DNA from: Solicola gregarius
GTDB lineage: Bacteria > Actinomycetota > Actinomycetes > Propionibacteriales > Nocardioidaceae
DNA: 64,000 nt
Reading direction: 5' to 3'
Assembly (NCBI RefSeq): GCF_025790165.1
Contig: NZ_CP094970.1
Span: 3,100,001-3,164,000, forward strand
Below the pieces are notes generated by a model. That model made no database searches, was not told the origin of the DNA, and worked only from the letters and a program-made list of their open reading frames with translations. Below are positions 18,563 to 27,609 of the stretch, piece by piece. Positions within the stretch are counted from its first letter, which is position 1; every line of letters starts with the position of its first letter. The position numbers and the translations under genes are program-made.

Positions 18563-19414
18563 GTGACGGCACAGATCCTGGACGGTAAGGCGACCGCGGC
18601 AGCCATCAAGGACGAGCTGCGCGCCCGGGTGACGAAGCTGGCCGAGCGCGGTGTCGTGCCCGGGCTCGGCACGATCCTGGTCGGCGACGACCCCGCGAGC
18701 CAGCAGTACGTCGCGGGCAAGCATCGCGACTGCGCACAGGTCGGCATCGAGTCGATCCGGGTCGACCTGCCCGCCACTGCGGCGCAGGCCGACGTCGAGG
18801 CCGCGGTCGCGCGGCTGAACGCCGATCCGACCTGTCACGGCTACATCGTGCAGCTGCCGCTGCCGAAGGGCCTCGACGAGAACCGCGTACTCGGACTCGT
18901 CGACCCGGTCAAGGACGCCGACGGACTGCACCCGACGAACCTCGGCTGGCTGGTGCTCGGCAAGCCGGCGCCGCTGCCCTGTACGCCGCGCGGCATCGTC
19001 GAGCTGCTGCGTCGGCACGGTGTCGAGATTGCCGGCGCCGAGGTGTGTGTGATCGGGCGCGGCATCACCGTCGGGCGTCCGATGGGTCTGTTGCTCACGC
19101 GGAGGAGCGAGAACGCGACCGTGACCCTGTGCCACACCGGCACCCACGACCTGACCTCCCACGTACGCCGCGCCGACATCGTCATCGCGGCCGCGGGCGT
19201 GCCTGGGATCGTCGCGGCAGACATGGTCAAGCCCGGTGCGGCGCTGCTCGACGTGGGCGTGAGCCGCGACGCATCCGGCATCGTCGGAGACGTCGACCCC
19301 GCGGCGAGCGAGGTCGCCGGTTGGATCTCGCCCAATCCCGGTGGCGTCGGCCCGATGACGCGGGCACTGCTGCTGACGAACGTCGTCGAGGCCGCCGAGC
19401 GAGCCGCCGAGTGA
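18563..19414 (+). CDS. folD: methylenetetrahydrofolate dehydrogenase / cyclohydrolase
   Basis: Interconverts 5,10-methylene-, methenyl- and 10-formyl-tetrahydrofolate; 283 residues, normal length. The catalytic lysine lies in [38 protein letters not shown] and the C-terminal [10 protein letters not shown] are signatures, and [14 protein letters not shown] binds NADP. The start is GTG, giving [11 protein letters not shown]. It supplies formyl-folate for PurN/PurH and can oxidise methylene-folate made by the betaine island at 26-41 kb. It overlaps the next gene by one base. Confidence 0.97.
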   Translation: MTAQILDGKATAAAIKDELRARVTKLAERGVVPGLGTILVGDDPASQQYVAGKHRDCAQVGIESIRVDLPATAAQADVEAAVARLNADPTCHGYIVQLPLPKGLDENRVLGLVDPVKDADGLHPTNLGWLVLGKPAPLPCTPRGIVELLRRHGVEIAGAEVCVIGRGITVGRPMGLLLTRRSENATVTLCHTGTHDLTSHVRRADIVIAAAGVPGIVAADMVKPGAALLDVGVSRDASGIVGDVDPAASEVAGWISPNPGGVGPMTRALLLTNVVEAAERAAE

Positions 19415-19701
19415 TGCGGATCGTGTCGCGTCACCTGCCACTGGGCACCGCGGTCTACGTACTCGCGGTCGTGGTCGTCGCGGCCGGTCTCGCGGTCCTG
19501 GCCGCCGGTCCGTGGCGCGTCGGAATGTCGATGTGCGGAGGGGCGTTTGCCGCTGCGGCGGTCGCGCGGATCGCGATCCCCGAACGCACGGTCGGCCTGC
19601 TGCGCGTACGCCGGCGGGTGATCGACGTGCTGTGGATGGGCGCACTCGCGGGCCTGATCATCACGCTGGCGATCGTGATCCCGTCGCAGCCGTCCCCGTA
19701 A
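19414..19701 (+). CDS. DUF3017 small membrane protein
   Basis: A 95-residue protein with three hydrophobic helices (about 7-28, 33-48, 71-90), matching the DUF3017 family that commonly follows folD in actinobacteria. Its ATG shares one base with the folD stop, so translation is coupled. Role unknown. Its stop codon lies at the left edge of a long palindrome. Confidence 0.8.
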   Translation: MRIVSRHLPLGTAVYVLAVVVVAAGLAVLAAGPWRVGMSMCGGAFAAAAVARIAIPERTVGLLRVRRRVIDVLWMGALAGLIITLAIVIPSQPSP

Positions 19702-19801
19702 CGCTGAGGAGAGAGTTCTGGCCCTGTGAGGAGAGAGTACGTAGTCGATCGCGACCGACGACGCAGTCTCTCCTCACAGGGCCAGAACTCTCTCCTCAGC
19801 G

Positions 19802-19802
<1 letters not shown>
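19701..19802. terminator. 36-bp-arm palindrome between convergent genes (family 1)
   Basis: The arm 19701-19736, beginning ACGCTGAGGAGAGAGTTCTG, is perfectly complementary to 19767-19802 around a 30-base loop. Each arm contains TGAGGAGAGA twice. The element fills the space from the DUF3017 stop to the mdh stop and should terminate transcription in both directions. A closely related copy is at 31366-31464. Confidence 0.8.
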
Positions 19803-20809
<1,007 letters not shown>

Positions 20810-20907
20810 TCAGGCGCACCTCTCGTACGCTCGATCGACGCTAGCAACACGGCTCGGGCGCCGGTCCGCCCGGTCGCCCGTCGGGTGGCTGGGTACCGTA
20901 CGTGACC

Positions 20908-21267
20908 ATGAGCCAGCCTTCGGAGCAGAACCCCGGCGCGATGATCTTCGACCAGACCCAGATCGGCCGTGGACTCAAACCTCTTGCCCAGCACGGATTC
21001 GTCGTCATCGAGAACGGTTCGATCACGCTGTACGACAGCAAGCAGCAGCCGATTCACGGCGGTCCCCTGTCGGAGACGACGGCGAAGAAGGTTCCCATGA
21101 CGGGAGGTAAGTCGTTGTCGGTGAACATCGCGGGCGAGAAGTTCAACGTCTCACCCGGTTGGGGCGACCTGAGCGGCCGGTTCGCCCTGAACCGCTCGAT
21201 CAACTCGGCCGTGAAGGCGCTGAAGTACCTGATCGACAACGACGGCCGGATGCCGGACCCGGCGTAG
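20908..21267 (+). CDS. small conserved hypothetical protein
   Basis: A 119-residue soluble protein without signal or membrane segments. The middle, FVVIENGSITLYDSKQQPIH followed by alternating hydrophobic strands, looks like a small beta domain of PH/GRAM type. The end is helical (SINSAVKALKYLIDN). A TACCGT -10-like hexamer at 20894-20899 predicts transcription starting about 2 bases before the ATG at 20908. An in-frame GTG at 20902 would add two residues. Function unknown. Confidence 0.6.
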   Translation: MSQPSEQNPGAMIFDQTQIGRGLKPLAQHGFVVIENGSITLYDSKQQPIHGGPLSETTAKKVPMTGGKSLSVNIAGEKFNVSPGWGDLSGRFALNRSINSAVKALKYLIDNDGRMPDPA

Positions 21268-21340
21268 GCGGTTTCGTCGACCGACGCGGCCGCCGATGTT
21301 CCTCCGCGCTTCGGCGCGTCGCAGTTCCTATGCTGGCAAG

Positions 21341-21865
21341 GTGACCCAGAGCGTTGAGCTGCTGCTGGACGACGATGCGGACGCGGGCGTACGCGGGGAG
21401 TGGTCGGCACTGCAGAAGGCCGGTCTGCCGAGCCAGGGCGCGAACCCCGCCGACACCAACCGGCCGCATGTGACCCTCTGGGCCGGCGATGCGCTGGACC
21501 CGTCGGACGAGGGAGCGCTGGCAGAGCTGGCGTCGGGGCTGCCGATGCCGCTGCGACTGGGCGCATTGGCGTGCTTCGGGCGACGCCGGTTCGTGCTCGT
21601 CCGCTTCGTGGTCACGTCCGTGCCGCTGCTGATGCTGCAGGCGAGCGTTGCGCGTGTTTGTGGGGTGGACCCGCGCTCGACGCTCGCCCCCGGTCAGTGG
21701 ACGCCGCACGTCACCCTTGCGCGACGGCTCACGGCGGCGGAGGTCGGCCGGGCAGTCGACGCTCTCGGACGCGCGCCGGAGCGCGCCGCCGAGGCGATCG
21801 GTTGGCGACGCTGGGACGGCGACGCACGCCGCGAGTGGCCGCTCCCGACCCGCTCGTTATCGTGA
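21341..21865 (+). CDS. 2H phosphoesterase (2'-5' RNA ligase family)
   Basis: A 174-residue protein with the two HxT motifs that define 2H phosphoesterases: RPHVTLW near residue 44 and TPHVTLA near 126. Family members act on 2',3'-cyclic or 2'-5' linked nucleotide phosphates; the substrate here is unknown. The GTG start is preceded at exactly -12 to -7 by TATGCT (21329-21334), indicating a leaderless mRNA. A second member of the family is encoded at 57566. Confidence 0.82.
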   Translation: MTQSVELLLDDDADAGVRGEWSALQKAGLPSQGANPADTNRPHVTLWAGDALDPSDEGALAELASGLPMPLRLGALACFGRRRFVLVRFVVTSVPLLMLQASVARVCGVDPRSTLAPGQWTPHVTLARRLTAAEVGRAVDALGRAPERAAEAIGWRRWDGDARREWPLPTRSLS

Positions 21866-21869
21866 GGCC

Positions 21870-22388
21870 GTGAACTCTCCCGATCGGGGCTCGTTGCGCG
21901 TCGTACGCGCCGCCGCGGTCGCGCTGTGTGTCGTCGGCCTTTCGCTCGTCGGTCACCTCTCTGCCGGAGGGAGCGTTCCCGGCCCGGAGATCCTGCTCGG
22001 GTCGTCGCTCGTGGTGGCCGCGTACGCCGCGGCGCTGACCCGCAACCGACTCGGTCGCCTCGAGCTGGTCGGTGTGCTCGGTGCCGGACAGCTGCTGCTG
22101 CATACCGCGTTCATGACGTCAGGTGGGCATTCGGGTGGCCTCACGATGCTTGCCGCGCACGCATTCGCGGCCGTCGTCATCGCGCTCGTGTTGGCCCGCG
22201 GTGAGGACGCAGCATGGGCGCTCTGGTGTTGGTTGCGGCCGCGACTCGTCATGCCGGCCAGCGACCTGGAGCCGCCGGTGTCCCGCGAGGAATGCCTCGC
22301 GGCGACCGCTGCGACCCGCGTACGACTCACCTGGATCGGCACGTCGCTGACGTGGCGGGGTCCTCCGGCGCTGACCCGCGACCGCTGA
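21870..22388 (+). CDS. small membrane protein next to ycnI
   Basis: A 172-residue protein with about four hydrophobic helices and a histidine-bearing stretch (LLHTAFMTSGGHSGGLTMLA). TATCGT (21858-21863) sits exactly at -12 to -7 before the GTG, so it too looks leaderless and independently transcribed. The YcnI gene follows after 66 bases, which hints at a role in copper handling, but no known family is recognised. The C-terminus carries a soluble tail. Confidence 0.6.
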   Translation: MNSPDRGSLRVVRAAAVALCVVGLSLVGHLSAGGSVPGPEILLGSSLVVAAYAAALTRNRLGRLELVGVLGAGQLLLHTAFMTSGGHSGGLTMLAAHAFAAVVIALVLARGEDAAWALWCWLRPRLVMPASDLEPPVSREECLAATAATRVRLTWIGTSLTWRGPPALTRDR

Positions 22389-22454
22389 TCATCGCCACGC
22401 GCGTACCCCTCGGGCACGCGTGCGCGTACACCCCTGCACGAAGAGGACCATCAC

Positions 22455-23147
22455 ATGCACATCATCGTGCGCCGCGTCGCGGCGCCGCTCATCATCACCG
22501 TCGGCGCGATCGCGCTCGGCACCGTGCCCGCCTCCGCGCATGTCGAGGTGACTCCGTCGACGACCGTCGCCGGCGAGTACGCCCTGCTCACGTTCTCGGT
22601 GCCGCACGGATGCGACGGCTCGGCCACCACCGAGATCGCGATCGACATCCCGAAGGGCATCGACGTCGTGACCCCGACGATCAACGACGGCTGGACGATC
22701 AAGAAGCAGACCGAGCCCGTACCGGGGGAGGGCACCGAGAACGACCGCGTCTCGCGGGTCACGTACACGGCGAAGACGCCGCTGCAGGACGGCTACCGGG
22801 ATGCGTTCGAGCTGTCCATGCCGCTGCCGACCGAGGCCGACACGACGCTGCGGTTCCCGACCCTGCAGACCTGTGAGAAGGGTGCGACGAACTGGAACGA
22901 GGTCGCGAAGGACGGCCAGGACGAGGAGGATCTCGAGGCACCCGCTCCGTCGTTCACGCTGACCGCAGCGGAGGCGGACTCGGCCGAGCAGGCGTCGACC
23001 GACGCTACGCCGACCGACGCGTCGGCCGCTCCGGAGGAGACGTCGGACGACTCCTCCGACGGCTTGTCCTGGACCGCCCTCGGGGTGGGCGTCGCCGGCC
23101 TGGCGGTGGGCGGGGTCGCGCTCGTCCGCTCGCGTACCCGCACCTGA
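22455..23147 (+). CDS. YcnI family copper-binding protein
   Basis: A 230-residue secreted, membrane-tethered protein with a YcnI/DUF1775 domain. A signal peptide ends at PASA, leaving histidine as the first mature residue (HVEVTPSTTV), the position used for copper binding in YcnI. The domain carries VPHGCDGSATTEIAIDIPKG. An acidic Ser/Thr-rich linker and a C-terminal transmembrane helix (about 205-223) with a basic end anchor it outside. Probable role: periplasmic copper binding or delivery. A palindrome follows the stop at once. Confidence 0.87.
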   Translation: MHIIVRRVAAPLIITVGAIALGTVPASAHVEVTPSTTVAGEYALLTFSVPHGCDGSATTEIAIDIPKGIDVVTPTINDGWTIKKQTEPVPGEGTENDRVSRVTYTAKTPLQDGYRDAFELSMPLPTEADTTLRFPTLQTCEKGATNWNEVAKDGQDEEDLEAPAPSFTLTAAEADSAEQASTDATPTDASAAPEETSDDSSDGLSWTALGVGVAGLAVGGVALVRSRTRT

Positions 23148-23219
23148 GGCCCCGCTGGGCATGACGCTTGAGCGCGACACGCCGGGCGTGTCGCACCCGA
23201 ACGTCATGCCCAGCGGGCC
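23148..23219. terminator. palindromic terminator (family 2)
   Basis: CCCGCTGGGCATGACG (23151-23166) pairs with CGTCATGCCCAGCGGG (23202-23217). Inside the loop a second stem, GCGACACG/CGTGTCGC (23174-23194), forms independently. It begins directly after the ycnI stop. The TGGGCATGACG core recurs at 33855 and 59203. Confidence 0.75.
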
Positions 23220-23220
23220 G

Positions 23221-23258
23221 GGGGGACTGCGATGTGAGCGGGGGACTGCGATGTGAGC
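23221..23258 (+). repeat. 19-bp perfect tandem duplication
   Basis: GGGGGACTGCGATGTGAGC occurs twice back to back (23221-23239 and 23240-23258). The second copy contains the GTG proposed as the start of the next gene. Confidence 0.9.
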
Positions 23259-24536
23259 GAGTTCATGGGCGAGGATCGGAACGATCGGCTCCGCGAATGC
23301 ATTGAAACCACGGTGACCACCACGACCTTGAGCCCACCGCAGACGGGTACGCCGCGCACTCCCCGCGTCGCGTACGCGATCGTCGCGCTCGCGCTCGGTG
23401 GGTTCGCGATCGGCACGACCGAGTTCGTGACGATGGGGCTGCTGCCCGATATCGCCTCCGGGATCGATGAGTCCATCCCGAGTACGGGTCACATCATCTC
23501 CGCGTACGCGCTCGGCGTGTTCATCGGTGCGCCGCTGATCGTGTCGGTAGCGGCGACCCTGCCGCGCAAGGCGCTCGCGATCGGGCTGGTACTCGCGCTC
23601 GGCGTCGGAAACCTGCTGACGGCGCTCGCGCAGAGCTACCCGATGCTGATGGCCGCACGGTTCGTCGCAGGGCTGCCGCACGGCGCGTACTTCGGAGTTG
23701 CGTCGCTGATCGCCGCCTCGCTCGTTCCGGCCGACAAGCGCGGCCGGGCGGTCAGCTCAGTGATGCTCGGCCTCGCGGTCGCGAACGTCGCCGGGGTGCC
23801 GGCGGCGACCTGGCTCGGCCAGACCCTCGGCTGGCGCACCGCGTACGTCGCCGTCGTGGTGATCACCATCGCCACGGCGCTACTCGTCCTTGCGTACGTG
23901 CCGCACAGTCCGCGCGACCGAGGCGCCCGCATTCGTACGGAGCTGTCGGCACTGAGGCGCCCGCAGGTGTGGCTGACGCTGGCGATCGGCACCGTCGGCT
24001 TCGGCGGCATGTTCGCCATGTACAGCTACATCGCGCCGGTGGTCACCGACGTCGCACACCAAGGCAAGTCGTTCATCCCCGCCGTGTTGTTCGCGTTCGG
24101 CCTCGGCGGCATCGCCGGCACGGCGCTCGGCGGACGGCTGGCCGACTGGGCGATCCTGCGTTCCCTGATGGGTGCATTGGTCGCGACCGGCGTACTGCTC
24201 GCGGTGTTCACCCAGGTTGCGTCCCATGCGCCGGCCCTGGTCGCGACGGTGTTCCTCGTGTCGATGACCGCTTCGACGCTGGTGGTCTGCTTACAGATGC
24301 GCCTGATGGAGGTCGCCGGCCATGCGGCGATGCTGGGCGCAGCGCTCAACCACTCCTCGCTCAACGCCGCGAACGCGCTCGGCGCGTGGCTCGGCGGGGT
24401 GGTCATCACCAGCGGGTACGGCTACACAGCGCCGAGTGCGGTCGGGGCAGTGCTCGCGGTCGCCGGTCTCGCCATCCTCGCGACGTCCGGTCTGCTGTAT
24501 CGGAACGAGCGACTGGCGATCTCGCTGTCGCACTGA
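23253..24536 (+). CDS. MFS exporter, AraJ/DHA1-like
   Basis: A protein of up to 427 residues with twelve hydrophobic segments. GGFAIGTTEFVTMGLLPDIA at the first helix is typical of the AraJ/YdhP-like drug or sugar efflux branch of DHA1. The start is uncertain: GTG 23253 lies inside the tandem duplication, ATG 23265 and a GTG near 23313 are alternatives, and none has a clear ribosome site. The conserved fold begins at about residue 38. Substrate unknown. Confidence 0.82.
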   Translation: MSEFMGEDRNDRLRECIETTVTTTTLSPPQTGTPRTPRVAYAIVALALGGFAIGTTEFVTMGLLPDIASGIDESIPSTGHIISAYALGVFIGAPLIVSVAATLPRKALAIGLVLALGVGNLLTALAQSYPMLMAARFVAGLPHGAYFGVASLIAASLVPADKRGRAVSSVMLGLAVANVAGVPAATWLGQTLGWRTAYVAVVVITIATALLVLAYVPHSPRDRGARIRTELSALRRPQVWLTLAIGTVGFGGMFAMYSYIAPVVTDVAHQGKSFIPAVLFAFGLGGIAGTALGGRLADWAILRSLMGALVATGVLLAVFTQVASHAPALVATVFLVSMTASTLVVCLQMRLMEVAGHAAMLGAALNHSSLNAANALGAWLGGVVITSGYGYTAPSAVGAVLAVAGLAILATSGLLYRNERLAISLSH

Positions 24537-24547
24537 GGTGGGTGGTG

Positions 24548-24886
24548 TCACTCGGCGCTCGGAAGGGCGGCCCGCAGCGCGCCGAGGAGTCGAGGAAGCT
24601 CTCGCACCAAGACGTTCCAGACGATGCGCTCGTTGACCGCCTGGTACGTGTGTGCCAGGCGATTGCGCATGCCGATGATCGCATCCGCGTCCGGAATCTG
24701 ACTGCGCGTTCGTGGTGACATCGCTCCGAGCGCGGTGGCCACGTCGATGACTACCGAGCGAGCGGCACGCCGCGGGATGTCGTCGGTCGGGTCGAAGAAG
24801 GCAGTCTCGCCAAGTGCCACTATGCGGTCCGCGGTCGCTACGAACCCGGCCACATCGTCGACGAGCTCGGCATCGCCCCGTCTCAA
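24548..24886 (-). CDS. HEPN-domain toxin (HepT-like)
   Basis: A 112-residue all-helical protein of the HEPN/DUF86 type. MRNRLAHTYQAV contains the RX4HXY motif that forms the RNase active site of HepT toxins. It starts at a TTG overlapping the stop of the nucleotidyltransferase gene by 4 bases, the standard antitoxin-first layout of MNT/HEPN modules. Expected action: RNA cleavage, blocked when the partner modifies the tyrosine of this motif. Confidence 0.85.
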   Translation of the reverse strand: MRRGDAELVDDVAGFVATADRIVALGETAFFDPTDDIPRRAARSVVIDVATALGAMSPRTRSQIPDADAIIGMRNRLAHTYQAVNERIVWNVLVRELPRLLGALRAALPSAE

Positions 24887-25338
24887 ACCGCGACCGCCTC
24901 GTTCCGCGCCCCGTTCAGAATGCGTGAGTCACCGTAGTCGTCGACGACGTCGACGCGGACGCCGAGCACACGCTCGAGCTCGTCGGCCATCCGTACCAGG
25001 TCGAGTAGCGTTGCGTCGGCGTCGAACTCGACGAGCAGGTCCAGGTCGCTCTCGGCCGTGTCGTCTCCGCGTGCCGTCGAGCCGAACACCCGGGGCCTGC
25101 GCGCTCGGTGACTTGAGACGATGTCGATCACGGCATCGCGATGGAGATCCAGCGCTTGCGATGGCTTGACTCTGCACGCGTCGAGCAGGCGCTGCACAGT
25201 CGCGGAACGAGCGTCGACGAGACCGCGTTCGATAGCAGAGATGTTCGGTTGACGTACGCCGCTGCGCTCGGCCAGTTCGGCCTGCGTGAGGCCCGCCGCC
25301 ACCCGGGCAGTGCGCACGCGCGCTCCGTTCACGCTCAT
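24883..25338 (-). CDS. XRE-MNT fusion antitoxin
   Basis: A 151-residue two-domain protein. Residues 5-60 form an XRE helix-turn-helix (RVAAGLTQAELAERSGVRQ, then ISAIERGLVDARSATV). Residues 80-140 form a minimal nucleotidyltransferase with GSTARGDDTAESDLD, a perfect GSX10DXD motif. MntA-type antitoxins silence HEPN toxins by adding AMP; here the same chain also carries the DNA-binding domain for self-repression. TATACT lies at exactly -12 to -7 before the ATG. Confidence 0.88.
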   Translation of the reverse strand: MSVNGARVRTARVAAGLTQAELAERSGVRQPNISAIERGLVDARSATVQRLLDACRVKPSQALDLHRDAVIDIVSSHRARRPRVFGSTARGDDTAESDLDLLVEFDADATLLDLVRMADELERVLGVRVDVVDDYGDSRILNGARNEAVAV

Positions 25339-25344
25339 GACCTC

Positions 25345-25366
25345 AGTATAGCGAGAACATATATTC
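25345..25366 (-). promoter_or_regulatory. toxin-antitoxin promoter and operator candidate
   Basis: On the minus strand TATACT (25345-25350) is a near-perfect -10 element 7-12 bases before the ATG. Just upstream lies GAACATATATTC (25355-25366), a 10/12 palindrome in a rare AT-rich patch, where the XRE domain could bind between -35 and -10. Confidence 0.55.
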
Positions 25367-25401
25367 CTCGGAGCTCCCGAACGGCATTGTTGCCTCCGGG
25401 C

Positions 25402-25941
25402 TCACTCCCCGACGCGGTAGTCGGCGAGCAACGTGCCCGACGGCGTCCGCTCGGCGCGGACCAGCTCGAGCGGCCGGTTCGACGGCCCGTCCTCGAACAG
25501 GCGTCGACCGACGCCCGCGATCGTCGGCGAGATGACGAGCCGCAGCTCGTCGACATCGCCGGTGCGCAGCAGCGACTGTGCCAGCGTGAGGCTGCCGTGC
25601 ACACCGATGTCGCCGCCCGGACGTCGCCGCAGATCGGCGATCGACGCTGCGAGCGGGGCGTCCAGCACGGTCGAGTTGCTCCAGGAGAGGTCCAGGTCGG
25701 AGGACGTCACGACGTACTTCGGCACGGAGTTGATGAAGCTCGCGAACGGCTCGAAGTCGGAGTCGGGCCAGTCGCTCGACCACTCGTCGTACATCGTGCG
25801 CCCGAGCAGAACGGCATCCTGGGTCTCGATCACGCGACGCAGATTGGCGAGCATCATCTCGTCGAAGTCGTGTACGAAGTCGCTCGGTGACTCCGCGACA
25901 CCGTCGACCGACAACAGTGTGTAGACGACTACCTTGCGCAT
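25402..25941 (-). CDS. dihydrofolate reductase-like (RibD C-terminal) protein
   Basis: A 179-residue protein of the YyaP/YwjB-like RibD-C family: MRKVVVYTLLSVDGVAESP at the N-terminus, LLGRTMYDEWSSDWP, GGDIGVHGSLTLAQSL and the C-terminal reductase strands. NADPH-dependent reduction is expected, substrate unknown; it is not the housekeeping folate enzyme. The ATG at 25941 has GAGGAG 9 bases upstream. It is divergent from the betaine aldehyde dehydrogenase gene. Confidence 0.85.
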   Translation of the reverse strand: MRKVVVYTLLSVDGVAESPSDFVHDFDEMMLANLRRVIETQDAVLLGRTMYDEWSSDWPDSDFEPFASFINSVPKYVVTSSDLDLSWSNSTVLDAPLAASIADLRRRPGGDIGVHGSLTLAQSLLRTGDVDELRLVISPTIAGVGRRLFEDGPSNRPLELVRAERTPSGTLLADYRVGE

Positions 25942-25961
25942 GGGTCCGACTCCTCGAATGC

Positions 25962-25985
25962 TGGTTCGCAGGGACAGACGAACCA
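25962..25985. promoter_or_regulatory. inverted repeat between reductase and betB
   Basis: TGGTTCG-N10-CGAACCA is a perfect 7-base inverted repeat of operator size. It lies 20 bases upstream of the reductase start and 75 bases upstream of the betB start. No regulator is assigned. Confidence 0.45.
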
Positions 25986-26059
25986 CGTACCGGGAAATCA
26001 TCGGCCGCGGCGGCTCGGCCCGTCTGGCGCGGTTGCGCGCGGCGTGGTGTGATCATGGC

Positions 26060-27553
26060 GTGTCTCAGCTCTTCATCGGTGGCCAGTGGGGCCACGCAGC
26101 AGACGGAAATACTCGGGAGATCCGCTGTCCGGCCGACGGTACGCACGTACGTACCGTGCCGGAGGCGAGCGCAACGGACGCGCAACGTGCGGTGGCGGCG
26201 GCACGTACCGCGTTCGATGACGGCGCCTGGGTCAACGGCTCGTCCCTCGAACGGTCGCGCATCCTGTACCGCGTCGCCGACCTCCTCGCCCGCGACAAGG
26301 ACAGCGTCGCCGAGCTCGAGTCGCGCGACACGGGCAAGCGACTGGTCGAGAGCGAGTACGACGTCGACGACATCGAGGCGGTCTTCCGTCACTACGCCGG
26401 CCTCGCCGGTGCCGAGGCGGGCCGGGTCGTCGACACCGGCCAGCCGAACGTCTCGAGCCGGGTCGTGCACGAACCGGTCGGCGTGTGCTCCCTGATCACG
26501 CCGTGGAACTACCCGCTCCTGCAGACGGCCTGGAAGGTCGCGCCGGCGCTCGCGGCGGGCAACACGTTCGTGCTGAAGCCGAGCGAGCTGACCCCGTCGA
26601 CCGGGATCTGGCTGATGAAGGCACTCACCGAGGCGGGCGTACCGGCGGGTGTCGTCAACCTGGTGCTCGGCTCCGGTGCCGACGTCGGGCCGACGCTCAC
26701 CGGAGACCCGCGCGTCGACCTGGTGTCGTTCACCGGCGGGCTCGTCACCGGGCGATCGATCATGGCCGCGGCGGCGCCGACGGTGAAGAAGGTCGCGCTC
26801 GAGCTCGGTGGCAAGAACCCGAACGTCGTGTTCGCCGACGCCGACCGCGAGACCGCGCTCGACTACGCGCTCACCGCGGTGTTCCTGCACTCGGGCCAGG
26901 TGTGCTCGGCCGGTGCGCGCCTGATCGTCGAGGAGTCGATCCATGACGAGTTCGTCGACGAGCTCGTACGCCGTGCGGGCAACATCCGGCTCGGCGGACC
27001 GTTCGACGAGAGCGCCGAGACCGGGCCGCTGATCTCCGTTGCACATCGCGACAAGGTCGAGGCGTACGTGGCGGCGGGCATCGAGGAGGGCGCGAGGCTG
27101 CGCTGCGGCGGACGCCGGCCCGAGGACCCCGCTCTGGCCGACGGGTTCTACTACCTTCCGACGATCCTCGACGACTGCACGGCCGCGATGTCGGTGACGC
27201 AGGACGAGTCGTTCGGGCCCGTTCTTACCGTCGAGACGTTCCGGTCCGAGGACGAGGCCGTTTCGATCGCGAACGACAGCATCTACGGCCTCGCGGGCGC
27301 GGTCTGGACGAGCGACGCCGGCCGCGCCGAACGCGTCGCTCGCGGGTTGCGGATGGGCACCGTGTGGATCAACGACTTCCATCCGTACGTACCCCAAGCC
27401 GAGTGGGGCGGCTACAAGCAGTCCGGCTTCGGGCGTGAGCTCGGTATCGCCGGGCTCGAGGAGTACCGCGAGACCAAGCACATCTGGCACAACATCGATC
27501 CGAAGCCCGTGCAATGGTTCGCCAACCACAGCGGGCAGGGAGGCCCAGCGTGA
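26060..27553 (+). CDS. betB: betaine aldehyde dehydrogenase
   Basis: NAD-dependent aldehyde dehydrogenase of 497 residues, oxidising betaine aldehyde to glycine betaine. [20 protein letters not shown] binds the cofactor, [12 protein letters not shown] carries the general-base glutamate, and the nucleophile is C282 in [11 protein letters not shown]. Assignment to betaine aldehyde rests on the adjacent choline dehydrogenase and BCCT transporter. The GTG at 26060 gives [16 protein letters not shown] occupies -12 to -7, compatible with leaderless translation. It is the first gene of a betB-betA-betT operon. Confidence 0.9.
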   Translation: MSQLFIGGQWGHAADGNTREIRCPADGTHVRTVPEASATDAQRAVAAARTAFDDGAWVNGSSLERSRILYRVADLLARDKDSVAELESRDTGKRLVESEYDVDDIEAVFRHYAGLAGAEAGRVVDTGQPNVSSRVVHEPVGVCSLITPWNYPLLQTAWKVAPALAAGNTFVLKPSELTPSTGIWLMKALTEAGVPAGVVNLVLGSGADVGPTLTGDPRVDLVSFTGGLVTGRSIMAAAAPTVKKVALELGGKNPNVVFADADRETALDYALTAVFLHSGQVCSAGARLIVEESIHDEFVDELVRRAGNIRLGGPFDESAETGPLISVAHRDKVEAYVAAGIEEGARLRCGGRRPEDPALADGFYYLPTILDDCTAAMSVTQDESFGPVLTVETFRSEDEAVSIANDSIYGLAGAVWTSDAGRAERVARGLRMGTVWINDFHPYVPQAEWGGYKQSGFGRELGIAGLEEYRETKHIWHNIDPKPVQWFANHSGQGGPA

Positions 27554-27609
27554 CCAAGGACATCGGAACGGCCAGACCGCAGCGAGGAACGAGCGAGGAC
27601 CGAGCGTGA
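27550..27609 (+). CDS. possible 19-codon linking cistron
   Basis: An open frame [19 protein letters not shown] whose GTG overlaps the betB stop (GTGA) and whose TGA overlaps the betA GTG (GTGA). Its first codons repeat the start of betA (both read MTKD). It may carry ribosomes from betB to betA, or be an accident of a local duplication of the betA start. No homologue recognised. Confidence 0.3.
   Translation: MTKDIGTARPQRGTSEDRA

Noticed and set aside
23221-23258. The tandem 19-mer as an integration (att) site
   Set aside because: No integrase, tRNA gene or island boundary is nearby; simple slippage explains a back-to-back copy.
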